DNA of 64,000 nt, from the NCBI RefSeq assembly GCF_004342585.1, contig NZ_SLZQ01000001.1:310001-374000 (forward strand), written 5' to 3'. The position numbers and the translations under genes are program-made. The DNA is from Paucimonas lemoignei (GTDB lineage Bacteria > Pseudomonadota > Gammaproteobacteria > Burkholderiales > Burkholderiaceae_D). The stretch's first letter is position 1. Every line of letters begins with the position of its first letter. Under the pieces are notes generated by a model, which saw only the letters and a list, made by a program, of their open reading frames with translations, did not search any database and was not told where the DNA came from. This document shows positions 53,446 to 63,997 of the stretch, one piece after another.

Positions 53446-53797
53446 AGCGGAAGAAAAGGATGCCATTCACGTACGGGCCATGATGTGGGCGGCGCTTGCC
53501 ATCATCGTCACCCTGGCGCTTGCCGCGTTTGCCGTCTACTTCGCCTGGGTGATCTGGCGTTCGCCGGCGGTGCCGAATGTGCCCAACGCGCCAATGGATT
53601 TCAGCGTTGCCGGCGCCATGCTCGAGAGCGCGCCGCAGCGCGACTATGCATCCTATCTGGCCGAAAAACAAAGAATGCTGACCAGTTACCAGTGGGTCGA
53701 TGAGCAGGCCGGTATTGCCCGCATCCCGATCGAGGAGGCGTTGCGGCTGATGGTGGAGCGCAGCGGTCCGCAGGCGGCGCAAGGAGGTCGGCGATGA
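53438..53797 (+). CDS. Small single-pass membrane protein of the act-cta operon
   Basis: A 119-residue protein with one helix (MMWAALAIIVTLALAAFAVY) and a C-terminal periplasmic part containing YQWVDEQAGIARIPIEEALR LMVE. Starts within the end of actF. The WVD-x-GxxRIPI-x-A motif recurs in small proteins next to SCO and oxidase genes. It may be an accessory or assembly factor joining alternative complex III to the oxidase; this is inferred from position. Confidence 0.75.
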   Translation: MPEAEEKDAIHVRAMMWAALAIIVTLALAAFAVYFAWVIWRSPAVPNVPNAPMDFSVAGAMLESAPQRDYASYLAEKQRMLTSYQWVDEQAGIARIPIEEALRLMVERSGPQAAQGGRR

Positions 53798-54564
53798 TGC
53801 GCTGGCTGATTGCCCTGTGCCTGGGATGGCTGACGATGGCTGCTGTGGCCACTCCGCTGGCATTGCCGCCGGCGCCTTCTGCTACCGTCACTCAGCATCT
53901 GCAGCGACAGTTGCCGCTCTCGCTGGTGTTCCTCGATGATACGGGCGCCCCTGTATCGCTGGGCGAATTGTTCAGGCACGGCCCGGTCGTGATGATGCTC
54001 GGGTACTATCGTTGTCCTAATCTCTGCAGCACGCTGATGGAAGATGCGCTGCAATCGCTCGCTAATGTGCAGCTTCCGCGCGGCACTTACCGCATCATCG
54101 CGGTGAGCATCGATCCGAGTGAAACCTCGCAAGTCGCTGCTGCGAAGAAGATCGGGTATTCGCGCATGCTGGGCGAACAGGCGCGCGACCTGTCGCTGTT
54201 GACCGGCGACGTGGACGCCATCGCGATACTGGCGCAGGAAATGGGTTTTTCCTATCGATATGATGCCCGCACGGGCCAATATATCCATCCTGCCGGATTG
54301 CTGGTCGCCACGGCGGACGGGAAAATTTCCCGCTATTTCATGGGCGTCGATTTTCCGGCCCGCGATCTGCGTCTCGCCTTGACGGAAGCATCCGACGGCC
54401 GCATCGGCGCGGTCACCGATCGACTGGCGCTGTTATGTTCGCACTATGATCCCGCGACGGGCCGGTACAGCGTGGCGGTCATGCGCATCGCCGGTTTCGT
54501 AAGCCTTGCAGGGTTAGCTGGACTGGCAGCATGGCTGTGGCTGCATGGAAGGAGCCGCCAATGA
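53794..54564 (+). CDS. SCO1/SenC copper chaperone
   Basis: A 256-residue protein with an N-terminal signal and an additional C-terminal membrane helix (VSLAGLAGLAAWLWLHG). The thioredoxin-like copper site is complete: Cys74-x3-Cys78 (CPNLC) and His165 (YIHPAG). SCO proteins deliver copper to the CuA centre of cytochrome oxidase subunit II, which is the next gene (4-base overlap). Confidence 0.93.
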   Translation: MMRWLIALCLGWLTMAAVATPLALPPAPSATVTQHLQRQLPLSLVFLDDTGAPVSLGELFRHGPVVMMLGYYRCPNLCSTLMEDALQSLANVQLPRGTYRIIAVSIDPSETSQVAAAKKIGYSRMLGEQARDLSLLTGDVDAIAILAQEMGFSYRYDARTGQYIHPAGLLVATADGKISRYFMGVDFPARDLRLALTEASDGRIGAVTDRLALLCSHYDPATGRYSVAVMRIAGFVSLAGLAGLAAWLWLHGRSRQ

Positions 54565-55491
54565 ATACGGCGTTCCATTTGCTGCCAGCGGCCGCTTCGA
54601 GCGCCGCTAACCGTTTCGACTTGCTGATGCTGACCCTGGTGCTCCTGACCGGCACGGTTGCCTTTGCGGTGGCCTTCCTCATCGTATGGTTTTCCATCCG
54701 CTATCGAAAGGGCTCGCGGGCCGACCGCAGTCATGCGCCCACAACCGGCCGACGCATTGAGGTCGCATGGGTCATCGTGCCGTTGATGCTGTTTTTATGT
54801 GTCTATGCCTGGGCTGCCTACGATTACCTGCAGCTTTACCGCATTCCGTCCAATGCCATGCCGGTGTTCGTGGTGGCCAAGCAATGGATGTGGAAACTGG
54901 AGCATGGCAACGGCCGGCGCGAAATCAGCGAACTGCACGTGCCGGTCGGTCAGCCCGTGCGCCTGGTGATGACTTCTCAGGACGTCATCCACAGCTTTTT
55001 CGTGCCTGCCTTTCGTATCAAGCAGGATGTCTTGCCGGGACGTTACACCTCGATCTGGTTCACGCCGACGCAGCCGGGAGAATTCACGCTGTTTTGCGCC
55101 GAGTATTGCGGCACCGAGCATTCCGTCATGCGCGGGCGCATCGTCGTGATGCCTCCCGCCGAATTCTCGCGCTGGCTGGCGCAAGGTGCCGGTCATCCGG
55201 GCATGGCCGCGCGCGGCTTCGACCTGTTCCGCCAATTCGGCTGCAGCGGCTGCCACGCCTCGGGATCTGCCGTGCATGCTCCGGATTTGAACGGCTTGCT
55301 AGGCCGCACCGTGCATCTTCAGGATGGCAGAAGCCTGGTCGCCGATGAAAACTATGTCCGTGATTCGATTCTGCTTCCCAAAAAGGATGTGGCGGCTGGT
55401 TACGAACCGATCATGCCTTCATTCGCCGGGCAGATCAGCGAAGAAGACTTGATGGCCATTATCGAGTTTCTAAGGCAGACTGGAGAAAACG

Positions 55492-55511
<20 letters not shown>
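54561..55511 (+). CDS. ctaC: Cytochrome c oxidase subunit II with fused cytochrome c
   Basis: A 316-residue protein with two N-terminal helices and a cupredoxin domain. The CuA ligands are His144, Cys179, Glu181, Cys183, His187 and Met190 ([12 protein letters not shown]). A C-terminal haem domain has CSGCH (Cys228-His232). The fused cytochrome c is typical of caa3 enzymes and fits direct electron transfer from alternative complex III. It starts within the SCO stop codon with GGAAGGAG upstream. Confidence 0.95.
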
Positions 55512-57110
<1,599 letters not shown>

Positions 57111-57114
<4 letters not shown>

Positions 57115-57761
57115 CTACGCCGGCAACCGCCGTCCCAGTGCAATTTGATAGCCATGCGCAAAGAGAGCGCGCCGTCACGGTCGGCATGTGGGTATTCCTG
57201 GCCTCCGAGTTGATGTTCTTCGGCCCGATGTTTTTCGGCTACGTCTATTGGCGTTTTACCTATGCGGAAGGTTTTGCCGCCGCCAGTCGCCACACCGACA
57301 TCCTGCTGGGTACGCTCAACACTGCCGTGCTGCTGACCAGTAGCGCCACCATGGCCTTGGCTGTTTCCTGGCGCCGCGCCTGCCTGAACAAGCGTGCAGC
57401 ACGCCTGCTATGGCTGACCGCGTTATTGGGAGTGGCTTTCCTGGCCATCAAGGGAATGGAATACGCGCATGAATTCCGCGAACACCTTTTTCCCGGCGCC
57501 GATTTTCGCTTTCATGGGCCGGAAGTCGCGGCGGGGCGCATTTTCTATTGGCTGTATTTCGCCATGACCGGGTTGCATGCGCTGCATCTTTTCATAGGCA
57601 TCGTGCTGGTATCGACTTTCGCTTTTGCCTTGCATCGCGGTAAGGACCAGTTTGCCGATACGGCCACGATCGACATCGTCGGACTGTACTGGCATTTTGT
57701 CGACCTGGTATGGATTTTTCTTTACCCGGATTTATATCTTGTCGGACGGAGTGGAGGGTAG
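57111..57761 (+). CDS. ctaE: Cytochrome c oxidase subunit III
   Basis: A 216-residue protein with five helices ([95 protein letters not shown]). The HALHLFIG and WHFVDLVWI segments are diagnostic for subunit III. Starts with an ATGA overlap to ctaD. Confidence 0.94.
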
Positions 57762-57764
57762 ACA

Positions 57765-58082
57765 ATGGATATCAAGCGGGAAAGCAGGCGGATCGCCGCG
57801 GTCTGGCTCGCCTTGCTGGTCTTGCTTGCGCTGACAGCGGCCAGCGCCTATCTGAAACTGGGCGCGGCCAACAGCGTCATCAACATGGCCATCGCGCTCG
57901 TGAAGGCGGCGCTGGTAGCGGTTTTCTTCATGCATTTGCGCGGCAGTCATGCGTTGGTTCGCGTGATCGCCGCGACGGCATTGTTTACCCTGGCATTGCT
58001 GTTTGCGGTCAGCAGCACGGATTATGCGACGCGCATGGTCTTTCGGGCACCGTTGCAGGCGCCCGTAACAGGCGGGAGATAA
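57765..58082 (+). CDS. Cytochrome c oxidase subunit IV-like protein
   Basis: A 105-residue protein with three helices (VWLALLVLLALTAASAYLKL, INMAIALVKAALVAVFFMHL, LVRVIAATALFTLALLFAVS) in the prokaryotic COX4/CtaF pattern; KAALVAVFFMHLR is the conserved core. GGAGGG precedes the ATG. Confidence 0.88.
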   Translation: MDIKRESRRIAAVWLALLVLLALTAASAYLKLGAANSVINMAIALVKAALVAVFFMHLRGSHALVRVIAATALFTLALLFAVSSTDYATRMVFRAPLQAPVTGGR

Positions 58083-58085
58083 GGC

Positions 58086-59069
58086 ATGACAAAAAAAATC
58101 GCGGTGGTCACCGGTTCATCCGGCGGGATTGGCCGCGCCACCGCCATAGAATTCGCCCGGCATGGATGGCGCGTCGCCTTGCTGGCGCGCGGCATGGATG
58201 GACTGGAAGGCGCGCGCCGGGATATCGAGCAGGCAGGCGGTGAAGCGATGATTATTCCAACCGACGTGGCCGACCAGGCCCAGGTCGAGGCTGCCGCGGA
58301 ACGCATCGAGAGTCAGTGGGGACCGATCGATGTCTGGGTCAACAATGCCATGGCCACCGTGTTCTGCGATTTTCTTCGCATTCCGCCTGAAGACTTCAGG
58401 CGCGCCACGGAGGTGACTTACCTTGGCACGGTGTGGGGCACGCTGGTAGCACTGAAGCGCATGCAGCCGCGTAACCGGGGCGCCATCGTCCAGGTGGGTT
58501 CCGCGCTGGCATACCGGTCGATTCCGCTGCAGGCGCCATACTGCGGCGCCAAGAGCGCGATTCGCGGCTTTACCGACTCGCTTCGGTCGGAATTGATCCA
58601 TGCAAGGAGCGGGGTGCACTTGACGATGGTGCAGCTCTCTGCGTTCAACACGCCGCAATTCGATTGGGGGCGCACCTGCCTGCCGGACCAGCCCAAGCCG
58701 CTTGGCAAGATATTTCAGCCTGAAGTCGCCGCACGCGGCATCTATTACGCGGCGACACATCGCAGAAGGGAGTTATGGGTCGGCTGGCCGGCGGTCAAAG
58801 CGATACTCGGCACGTTCGTCCTGCCGGGTTACCTGGACTATAAGCTGGCTTTCGATGCTTACGAAGGCCAGGAATCCGACAAGCCGGTATCGACGAGCCG
58901 CCGTGACAACCTGTATCAGCCCGTACCCGGCGATCATGGCGCACATGGGCGATTCGATGATCGCGCGCTTCCATCCAGCGCGCAACTTTGGCTGAACTTG
59001 CACCCTCGGGTCCTGGCCGGCGGACTGCTTGTGGTGGTCGTGCTAATCGTCCTGGCGCTCATTGTCTGA
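58086..59069 (+). CDS. Membrane-anchored short-chain dehydrogenase/reductase
   Basis: A 327-residue classical SDR: NAD(P)-binding VTGSSGGIGRATAI, NNAMATVF, and the catalytic Ser, Tyr and Lys in VGSALAYRSIPLQAPYCGAK. After about residue 230 it adds a tail ending in a single hydrophobic helix (VLAGGLLVVVVLIVLALIV), so it is probably tail-anchored in the membrane. It starts 3 bases after the subunit IV stop and closes the respiratory operon. A role in lipid, quinone or haem-side chemistry is possible but not shown. Confidence 0.88.
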   Translation: MTKKIAVVTGSSGGIGRATAIEFARHGWRVALLARGMDGLEGARRDIEQAGGEAMIIPTDVADQAQVEAAAERIESQWGPIDVWVNNAMATVFCDFLRIPPEDFRRATEVTYLGTVWGTLVALKRMQPRNRGAIVQVGSALAYRSIPLQAPYCGAKSAIRGFTDSLRSELIHARSGVHLTMVQLSAFNTPQFDWGRTCLPDQPKPLGKIFQPEVAARGIYYAATHRRRELWVGWPAVKAILGTFVLPGYLDYKLAFDAYEGQESDKPVSTSRRDNLYQPVPGDHGAHGRFDDRALPSSAQLWLNLHPRVLAGGLLVVVVLIVLALIV

Positions 59070-59075
59070 CGCTTG

Positions 59076-59104
59076 ATCCGGAACTGGCGTTTCCGCTTCC
59101 GGAT
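59076..59104. terminator. Hairpin between convergent SDR and crystallin-like genes
   Basis: ATCCGGAA / TTCCGGAT, an 8-bp stem with a 13-base loop, between the two stop codons. Likely a shared, bidirectional terminator for the respiratory operon and the minus-strand gene. Confidence 0.55.
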
Positions 59105-59105
59105 G

Positions 59106-59135
59106 AATTTCCCTTAATTTCCCTTGATTTCCCTT
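59106..59135. repeat. Three tandem 10-bp repeats
   Basis: Three copies of ATTTCCCTT followed by A or G, in direct succession. They overlap the 3' end of the crystallin-like gene and there encode its last residues (REIKGN). Confidence 0.8.
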
Positions 59136-59599
59136 ATGCAGGTGATTTTCAGTGAATTGATCGCCATTACGCCGGGCAGCTCCTTGCGCACGTCGGAGAC
59201 GCGTGCGCCCGCTTTGAACGTCGCTTCCTTGTCTGCGAATCTCGCGCCTTCGTAGATGGTCAGGCTGGCGTTCGGGCCGACAAGGATGCTGCGCATGCGC
59301 GGCTTCCAGTCCACGCCAACCGGCGTATGCAAGTCGGCGATTTCCATCGGTCCCGCGATGGTCAGGTCATTCTGGCCGCGAAACTGGGGCAGCTGGAACA
59401 GGCGCGCCCAGCATCCTCGCGTCAGCGCCGGCTCGGTTCGCATTTCAGTCGGCGCAATGATCACCAGTGGACTCAAGACGGGCGGCTGCAAGGCAGCGCC
59501 TGCAGAACCGGCAGTCTTTGCTGAATCGGCGGCGAAGGCGGCGACGGGCAGGAGAGCGGCAGCGACGAAAGTGGAAATATTGATGCGCATTGACTTCAT
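59114..59599 (-). CDS. Secreted beta/gamma-crystallin-like protein
   Basis: A 161-residue protein with a signal peptide (to about residue 24, AAFAADS). The mature part has two Greek-key-like motifs: GCWARLFQLPQFRGQNDLTI, and ILVGPNASLTIYEGARFADK followed by EATFKAGARV, with conserved cysteines. It has GGAGG before the ATG. The family is common in periplasmic proteins of Burkholderiales; calcium binding is possible but unproven. Confidence 0.65.
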   Translation of the reverse strand: MKSMRINISTFVAAALLPVAAFAADSAKTAGSAGAALQPPVLSPLVIIAPTEMRTEPALTRGCWARLFQLPQFRGQNDLTIAGPMEIADLHTPVGVDWKPRMRSILVGPNASLTIYEGARFADKEATFKAGARVSDVRKELPGVMAINSLKITCIREIKGN

Positions 59600-59617
59600 A
59601 TATCCTCCGATTACAGG

Positions 59618-59992
59618 TTAGTCCATGCCGTAGGCAATGGTAGACAACAATGCCAGTTCGGCCTGGCGCGAATCGAGCCGCGTGTGCTGGACCACTATGG
59701 GAACATCGGACTCCAGGACGACGGCGTAGTCGGTCCCGCGCGGAACAGGCTCTGGATCGTGCAAGTCGTTAAACCGCAAGTGCAGGGTACGGCGGGCATT
59801 GACCGCCACGCGATACGGTCCGGCCGGTTCGCGGTCTTTGAAGAAGATCGTGATGGCAACATGCGCGTCGCTGTTGCCCGTATTCAAAATGCAAGCCGCT
59901 TCATGGCTCTGCAGTTCGCGGCCGGCGCCCGTGCTGCCTGGCGGGATATAGCCATCCGCGATCGCCCAGCGATGCTTACCGATCGCTTCCAT
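59618..59992 (-). CDS. ASRT-family protein (sensory rhodopsin transducer-like)
   Basis: A 124-residue beta-sandwich protein from the ATG at 59992 with AAAGGAGAGG upstream. The sequence follows the Anabaena sensory rhodopsin transducer family: HRWAIADGYIPPGSTGAGRE, LQSHEAACILNTGNSDAHVA, FFKDREPAGPYRVAVNARRT, and VPIVVQHTRLDSRQAELALL. No rhodopsin gene is in the window. It overlaps the FAD/Fe-S oxidoreductase gene by 17 bases and belongs to an operon with an enolase-superfamily enzyme, so a carbohydrate or sugar-acid ligand is more likely than light signalling. Confidence 0.9.
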   Translation of the reverse strand: MEAIGKHRWAIADGYIPPGSTGAGRELQSHEAACILNTGNSDAHVAITIFFKDREPAGPYRVAVNARRTLHLRFNDLHDPEPVPRGTDYAVVLESDVPIVVQHTRLDSRQAELALLSTIAYGMD

Positions 59993-62918
59993 GGCTGGCC
60001 TCTCCTTTCTGCGGCTGTCGAATCGCCATCTGCAATACCTGGGCAAGATGCAGTGGCTTTGCCTGAGTGGATTGCAGGATTTGCTCACGGCAGCTAAAAC
60101 CGTTGGCAATGATCAGCTGATCGCCTGCCGCATTGCGCACGGCCGGCAATAACAAGCGCTCGCCGCAACGCATGGAAACATCGAATTTCGCTTTCGTGAA
60201 ACCGAACGATCCCGCCATGCCGCAGCAGCCCGAATCCAGCACATGGAAATCCAGCCCGAGACTTTTCAAAACGGATTCTTCCGCATCCATTTTCAATACC
60301 GACTTGTGATGGCAATGGCCATGCACGATAGCCGGGCGATCAATGCGGGAAAAATGCTGCATCTTGTCCTGCAGGTATTCGCTCAACAGGAAAATCTGCT
60401 TTTCCAGCCGCTTGGCCTGTTCGTTATAGGGGAACAGGTTGGGCAATTCTTCGCGAAACACCGATACACACGCAGGTTCAAGCCCGACGATGGGCGTGCC
60501 GTCGCGAATGTCGTCTGAGAGCGCGCGCATCACCGCCTGCAAATATTCCCGCGCGCGGTCCAGCATCCCGAATTCGTACAGCGGCCGGCCGCAGCACAGG
60601 TGGATGCGCGGGACAATGACCTCGCAGCCGACATGTTCGAGCACTGCCACTGCCGCCTTGGCGATTTCCGGGTGAAAGTAATTGTTGAAGGTGTCCGCCC
60701 ACAGGATAACGCGCCTGCCACCCGGCCTGGGTTGCTTCCTGCCGAACCACCTGGCGAAGGACTCCGCCGCAATTGGCGTGATGCGTCGTTGCGGGGCGAT
60801 GCCAATCGCTTTTTTTGTCAGCGCGTCAAATGGCGCCTGTTGCGTGAAAAAATTGGCCAGCCTGGGCATCGCCGAAGCCAGCCTTGCCCAGCGGTCGATC
60901 AAGCCGAACGCATAAGCGGAGGCAGGACGCAGGCGGCCGTCGTAATAATGCGCCATGAATTCCGCCTTGTAGGTTGCCATGTCGACGCTGACGGGACATT
61001 CCCCCTTGCATCCTTTGCATGACAGGCACATATCGAGCGCTTCGTGCACCGATTCATCCTTCCAGCCGTCGCGCAGCACTTCGCCCTTCATCATTTCAAA
61101 CAGCAGATGGGCCCGGCCGCGCGTCGAATGCATTTCCTCGCCGGTCGCCATGTAACTCGGACACATCGTTCCACTCTTCTTGCGGCACTCTCCGACGCCC
61201 ACGCAGCGCAACACCGTGCGCGAGAAGTCGCCGCTGTCGCTGGGATAATGAAAGTGCACCGGTTGCGCCGGCGGGTTGTAATGCGTGCCGAGCCGCAGGT
61301 TTTCATCGGCGCGATAAGCGCCAATGACTTTACCCGGATTCATTTTCCAGTCAGGGTCCCAGATGTTCTTGAAGTCGCGGAAGGCTTGCATCAGCGTGTC
61401 GCCGAACATGATGGGCAACAGTTCGGCCTTGGACTGGCCATCGCCGTGTTCGCCCGAGATGGAGCCTCCCAGGCTGGTCACCAGATGCGCCGCCTCGTAC
61501 AGAAAATCGCGGAATTTGGCGATTCCCGGAGCGGTCTCCAGGTCGAAATCGATGCGTGTATGCACGCATCCCTGGCCGAAATGGCCATACAAATCGCATT
61601 CATAGCCGTACTTTTCAAACAGGGCGCGCAGCTTGCGCAAATACTCGCCCAGCCTTGCCGGCGGCACCGACGAATCTTCCCAGCCTTCCCAGGTGATCGG
61701 CTTGTTCGGCACGTGCGCCGTCGCTCCCAGGCCGGAATCACGCACCTTCCAGATATGCCGCTCGATCTGCGGATCGTCCACCAGCTTCATCGAAGGCGGG
61801 TTCCCGACATTCTCTAATGCTGCCATCAGCCGTTTGGCCTGACCGTCCGAATCCGCCTTGTCCGTGCCGCCGAACTCGACGATCAGCCAGCCTTGGCCAC
61901 TGGGCAGCAATTCGACGTCTTCCGGATGAATATGCATGGCTTTCATGTCTTCGATCAGCCGGTCGTCCATGCCTTCGAGCGCGATGGGCTGGTGCCGCAT
62001 GACTTCGGGAACATGGTCTCCGGCCTGGTAGATATCCGGATAGCCGAGCACCAGGAGGGAACGGACGGGCGGACTGGGAAGCAGGCGCACCTTCGCTTCC
62101 AGGATCACGACACAGGTGCATTCCGAGCCGACCAGCGACCTGACGATACTGAAACCGCGCTCCGGCAGGAGGGCGGCCAGGTTGTATCCCGAGACGCGGC
62201 GCGGGATATCGGGAAAGCGCGTACGAATCTCGTCGGCATAGCGGTCGCGCAAATCGCCCAGCCTGGCGAGAATATCGGCGCAGCGCTGTTTTCCCTCGGC
62301 AGTCGCGGCACGTAGTTGTTCATCGCCGCCGCCAATGGTCATGCGCGTGCCATCGTACGTGACGACGTCGAGCTCGATGATATTGTCGACGGTTTCGCCG
62401 CCCATCACCGAATGCGGCCCGCAGGAATTATTCCCGATCATGCCGCCCAGGGTGTTATGGGTATGGGTCGCCGGATCCGGCGCGAAGGTAAGCCCATGCC
62501 GTTCGGCCGCATCGCGCAAGTCATCGAGCACGCAACCTGGTTGCACGCGGGCCGTTCTTTGCCCCGTGTCGATAGCCAGAACCTTGTTCAGGTACTTGGA
62601 GAAATCGATGACCACGGCCACGTTGCAACACTGACCGCAAAGGCTGGTGCCGCCGCCGCGAGACAGGATCGGTGCGCCATGGCGATGACAGATCCGGACG
62701 GTCTCCACCACATCTTCCACGGTTTTCGGGATGACGACGCCGATCGGCACCTGGCGGTAGTTGGAGGCATCCGCCGCATAGAGCGCGCGGCTGCCCCCAT
62801 CGAAGCGGACCTCGCCTTCGATCACTCTCCTTAATTCCGCTTCCAGCGCCGACATGTCGACGGCTTCCGCGGACGCCGATGCCGGATTGGAGCCGGAGCC
62901 TGCTAGATTCTGTAGCAT
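59976..62918 (-). CDS. FAD-binding and Fe-S D-2-hydroxyacid dehydrogenase-like protein
   Basis: A 980-residue fusion. Residues about 35-215 form a GlcD-like FAD-binding domain (PILSRGGGTSLCGQCCNVAV), followed by a FAD-oxidase C domain to about 540. Two 4Fe-4S motifs (CVGVGECRKKSGTMCPSY and CLSCKGCKGECPVS) come next, then two CCG domains (CCGRPLYEFG and CCGMAGSFGF) near the end. This is the fused Dld/GlcD-GlpC-type arrangement that oxidises D-2-hydroxyacids such as D-lactate or D-2-hydroxyglutarate to feed the quinone pool. It overlaps both neighbours. Confidence 0.9.
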   Translation of the reverse strand: MLQNLAGSGSNPASASAEAVDMSALEAELRRVIEGEVRFDGGSRALYAADASNYRQVPIGVVIPKTVEDVVETVRICHRHGAPILSRGGGTSLCGQCCNVAVVIDFSKYLNKVLAIDTGQRTARVQPGCVLDDLRDAAERHGLTFAPDPATHTHNTLGGMIGNNSCGPHSVMGGETVDNIIELDVVTYDGTRMTIGGGDEQLRAATAEGKQRCADILARLGDLRDRYADEIRTRFPDIPRRVSGYNLAALLPERGFSIVRSLVGSECTCVVILEAKVRLLPSPPVRSLLVLGYPDIYQAGDHVPEVMRHQPIALEGMDDRLIEDMKAMHIHPEDVELLPSGQGWLIVEFGGTDKADSDGQAKRLMAALENVGNPPSMKLVDDPQIERHIWKVRDSGLGATAHVPNKPITWEGWEDSSVPPARLGEYLRKLRALFEKYGYECDLYGHFGQGCVHTRIDFDLETAPGIAKFRDFLYEAAHLVTSLGGSISGEHGDGQSKAELLPIMFGDTLMQAFRDFKNIWDPDWKMNPGKVIGAYRADENLRLGTHYNPPAQPVHFHYPSDSGDFSRTVLRCVGVGECRKKSGTMCPSYMATGEEMHSTRGRAHLLFEMMKGEVLRDGWKDESVHEALDMCLSCKGCKGECPVSVDMATYKAEFMAHYYDGRLRPASAYAFGLIDRWARLASAMPRLANFFTQQAPFDALTKKAIGIAPQRRITPIAAESFARWFGRKQPRPGGRRVILWADTFNNYFHPEIAKAAVAVLEHVGCEVIVPRIHLCCGRPLYEFGMLDRAREYLQAVMRALSDDIRDGTPIVGLEPACVSVFREELPNLFPYNEQAKRLEKQIFLLSEYLQDKMQHFSRIDRPAIVHGHCHHKSVLKMDAEESVLKSLGLDFHVLDSGCCGMAGSFGFTKAKFDVSMRCGERLLLPAVRNAAGDQLIIANGFSCREQILQSTQAKPLHLAQVLQMAIRQPQKGEASHGSDR

Positions 62919-63997
62919 TCTGCGTCACGCTCCTTGAATTCGATGCCCAGGCCGGGCCGGCTCAGGTCGGGAAGCAGCTGCCCGTGTACAGGCGTGACTG
63001 CGCCATCGAACAGCATGCCTTCGATGCGCGCATGGTCGTGAAAATATTCGAGATGGATGGCCGGACGGGCGGCACAGCACAAGGGCAGGTGCAGGGCCGG
63101 CGCGCAATGGCTCGACAAGGGCACATTAAATGCCTCGCAGAGCGCGGCGACGCCGAGGAAGCCGGTGATGCCGGCGCAGCGCGAGGCGTCCGCCTGTAAT
63201 ACATCCACCGCCTGCGCCCCCAGCATGTGGCGGAAGTAGGAAAGGTCGTAACCATACTCGCCCGCGGTTACCGCCATGCCGGGCGGCGCCCGGTCGCGCA
63301 TCAGACGCAAGCCTTCGAGATCGTCCGAGGATACCGGCTCTTCGAACCAGGTCACGCCCAGTTCAGCAAACTTCCAGGAAAATGCCAGCGCCTGCTTGCG
63401 CGTATAGGCGCCGTTGGCATCGACGAATAGTTCGGCGGCTTCGCCGATTGCCGTGCGCGCCGCTCGCGCTCGTTCCAGGTCGGCGCAGGGATTGCGCCCG
63501 ATTTTCATTTTCACCCGGCCGATGCCGTCTGCCACCCAGCCTTCCATTTGATTCCTCAGTTGTTCGTGCGAATAACTGGTAAAGCCGCCGCTGCCATACG
63601 CCGGGATTGCCTGCCGTGCCATGCCAAGCAGTGAAGCCAGAGACAGGTCGAGCATCTTCGCTTTCCAGTCCCACAGCGCGGCATCGACTGCGGCGATCGC
63701 CATCGAACAGATTCCGGGCCGGCCAAGATTGCGGATGACATGCGCCATGTCATGCCAGCGCGCGTTGGTGGCCAAGGCATCCTTGCCGATCAGGCAAGGC
63801 GCCAGCTTGTCATGAATGAGTACGGCGGTTGCGCGGTCGGCATAGGTATAGCCGATTCCGACCTTGCCTGCCGCCGCGACTTTGACCAGTACCAGGATGG
63901 TCGAGTCCCAGGCGTAGGTGCCGTCCGACTCCTCGCTTTCCGTCGGAATCCGATACGCGAGCGTGGTGAGCTCAGCGATAGGCGTGTCCGGCTTCAT
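62903..63997 (-). CDS. Mandelate racemase/muconate lactonizing-type enolase-superfamily enzyme
   Basis: A 364-residue enzyme with the capping domain and TIM barrel of the superfamily. Catalytic and metal residues are visible: Lys163-x-Lys165 (RVKMKIGR), Asp193 (FVDANGAY), Glu219 (WFEEP), Glu247 (GEYGYD) and His297 (SSHCAP). The K-x-K and His pair fit the mandelate racemase group, which includes sugar-acid dehydratases. Its start lies 3 bases from the window edge, so a longer N-terminus is possible. It overlaps the downstream FAD/Fe-S gene by 16 bases. Confidence 0.9.
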   Translation of the reverse strand: MKPDTPIAELTTLAYRIPTESEESDGTYAWDSTILVLVKVAAAGKVGIGYTYADRATAVLIHDKLAPCLIGKDALATNARWHDMAHVIRNLGRPGICSMAIAAVDAALWDWKAKMLDLSLASLLGMARQAIPAYGSGGFTSYSHEQLRNQMEGWVADGIGRVKMKIGRNPCADLERARAARTAIGEAAELFVDANGAYTRKQALAFSWKFAELGVTWFEEPVSSDDLEGLRLMRDRAPPGMAVTAGEYGYDLSYFRHMLGAQAVDVLQADASRCAGITGFLGVAALCEAFNVPLSSHCAPALHLPLCCAARPAIHLEYFHDHARIEGMLFDGAVTPVHGQLLPDLSRPGLGIEFKERDAECYRI

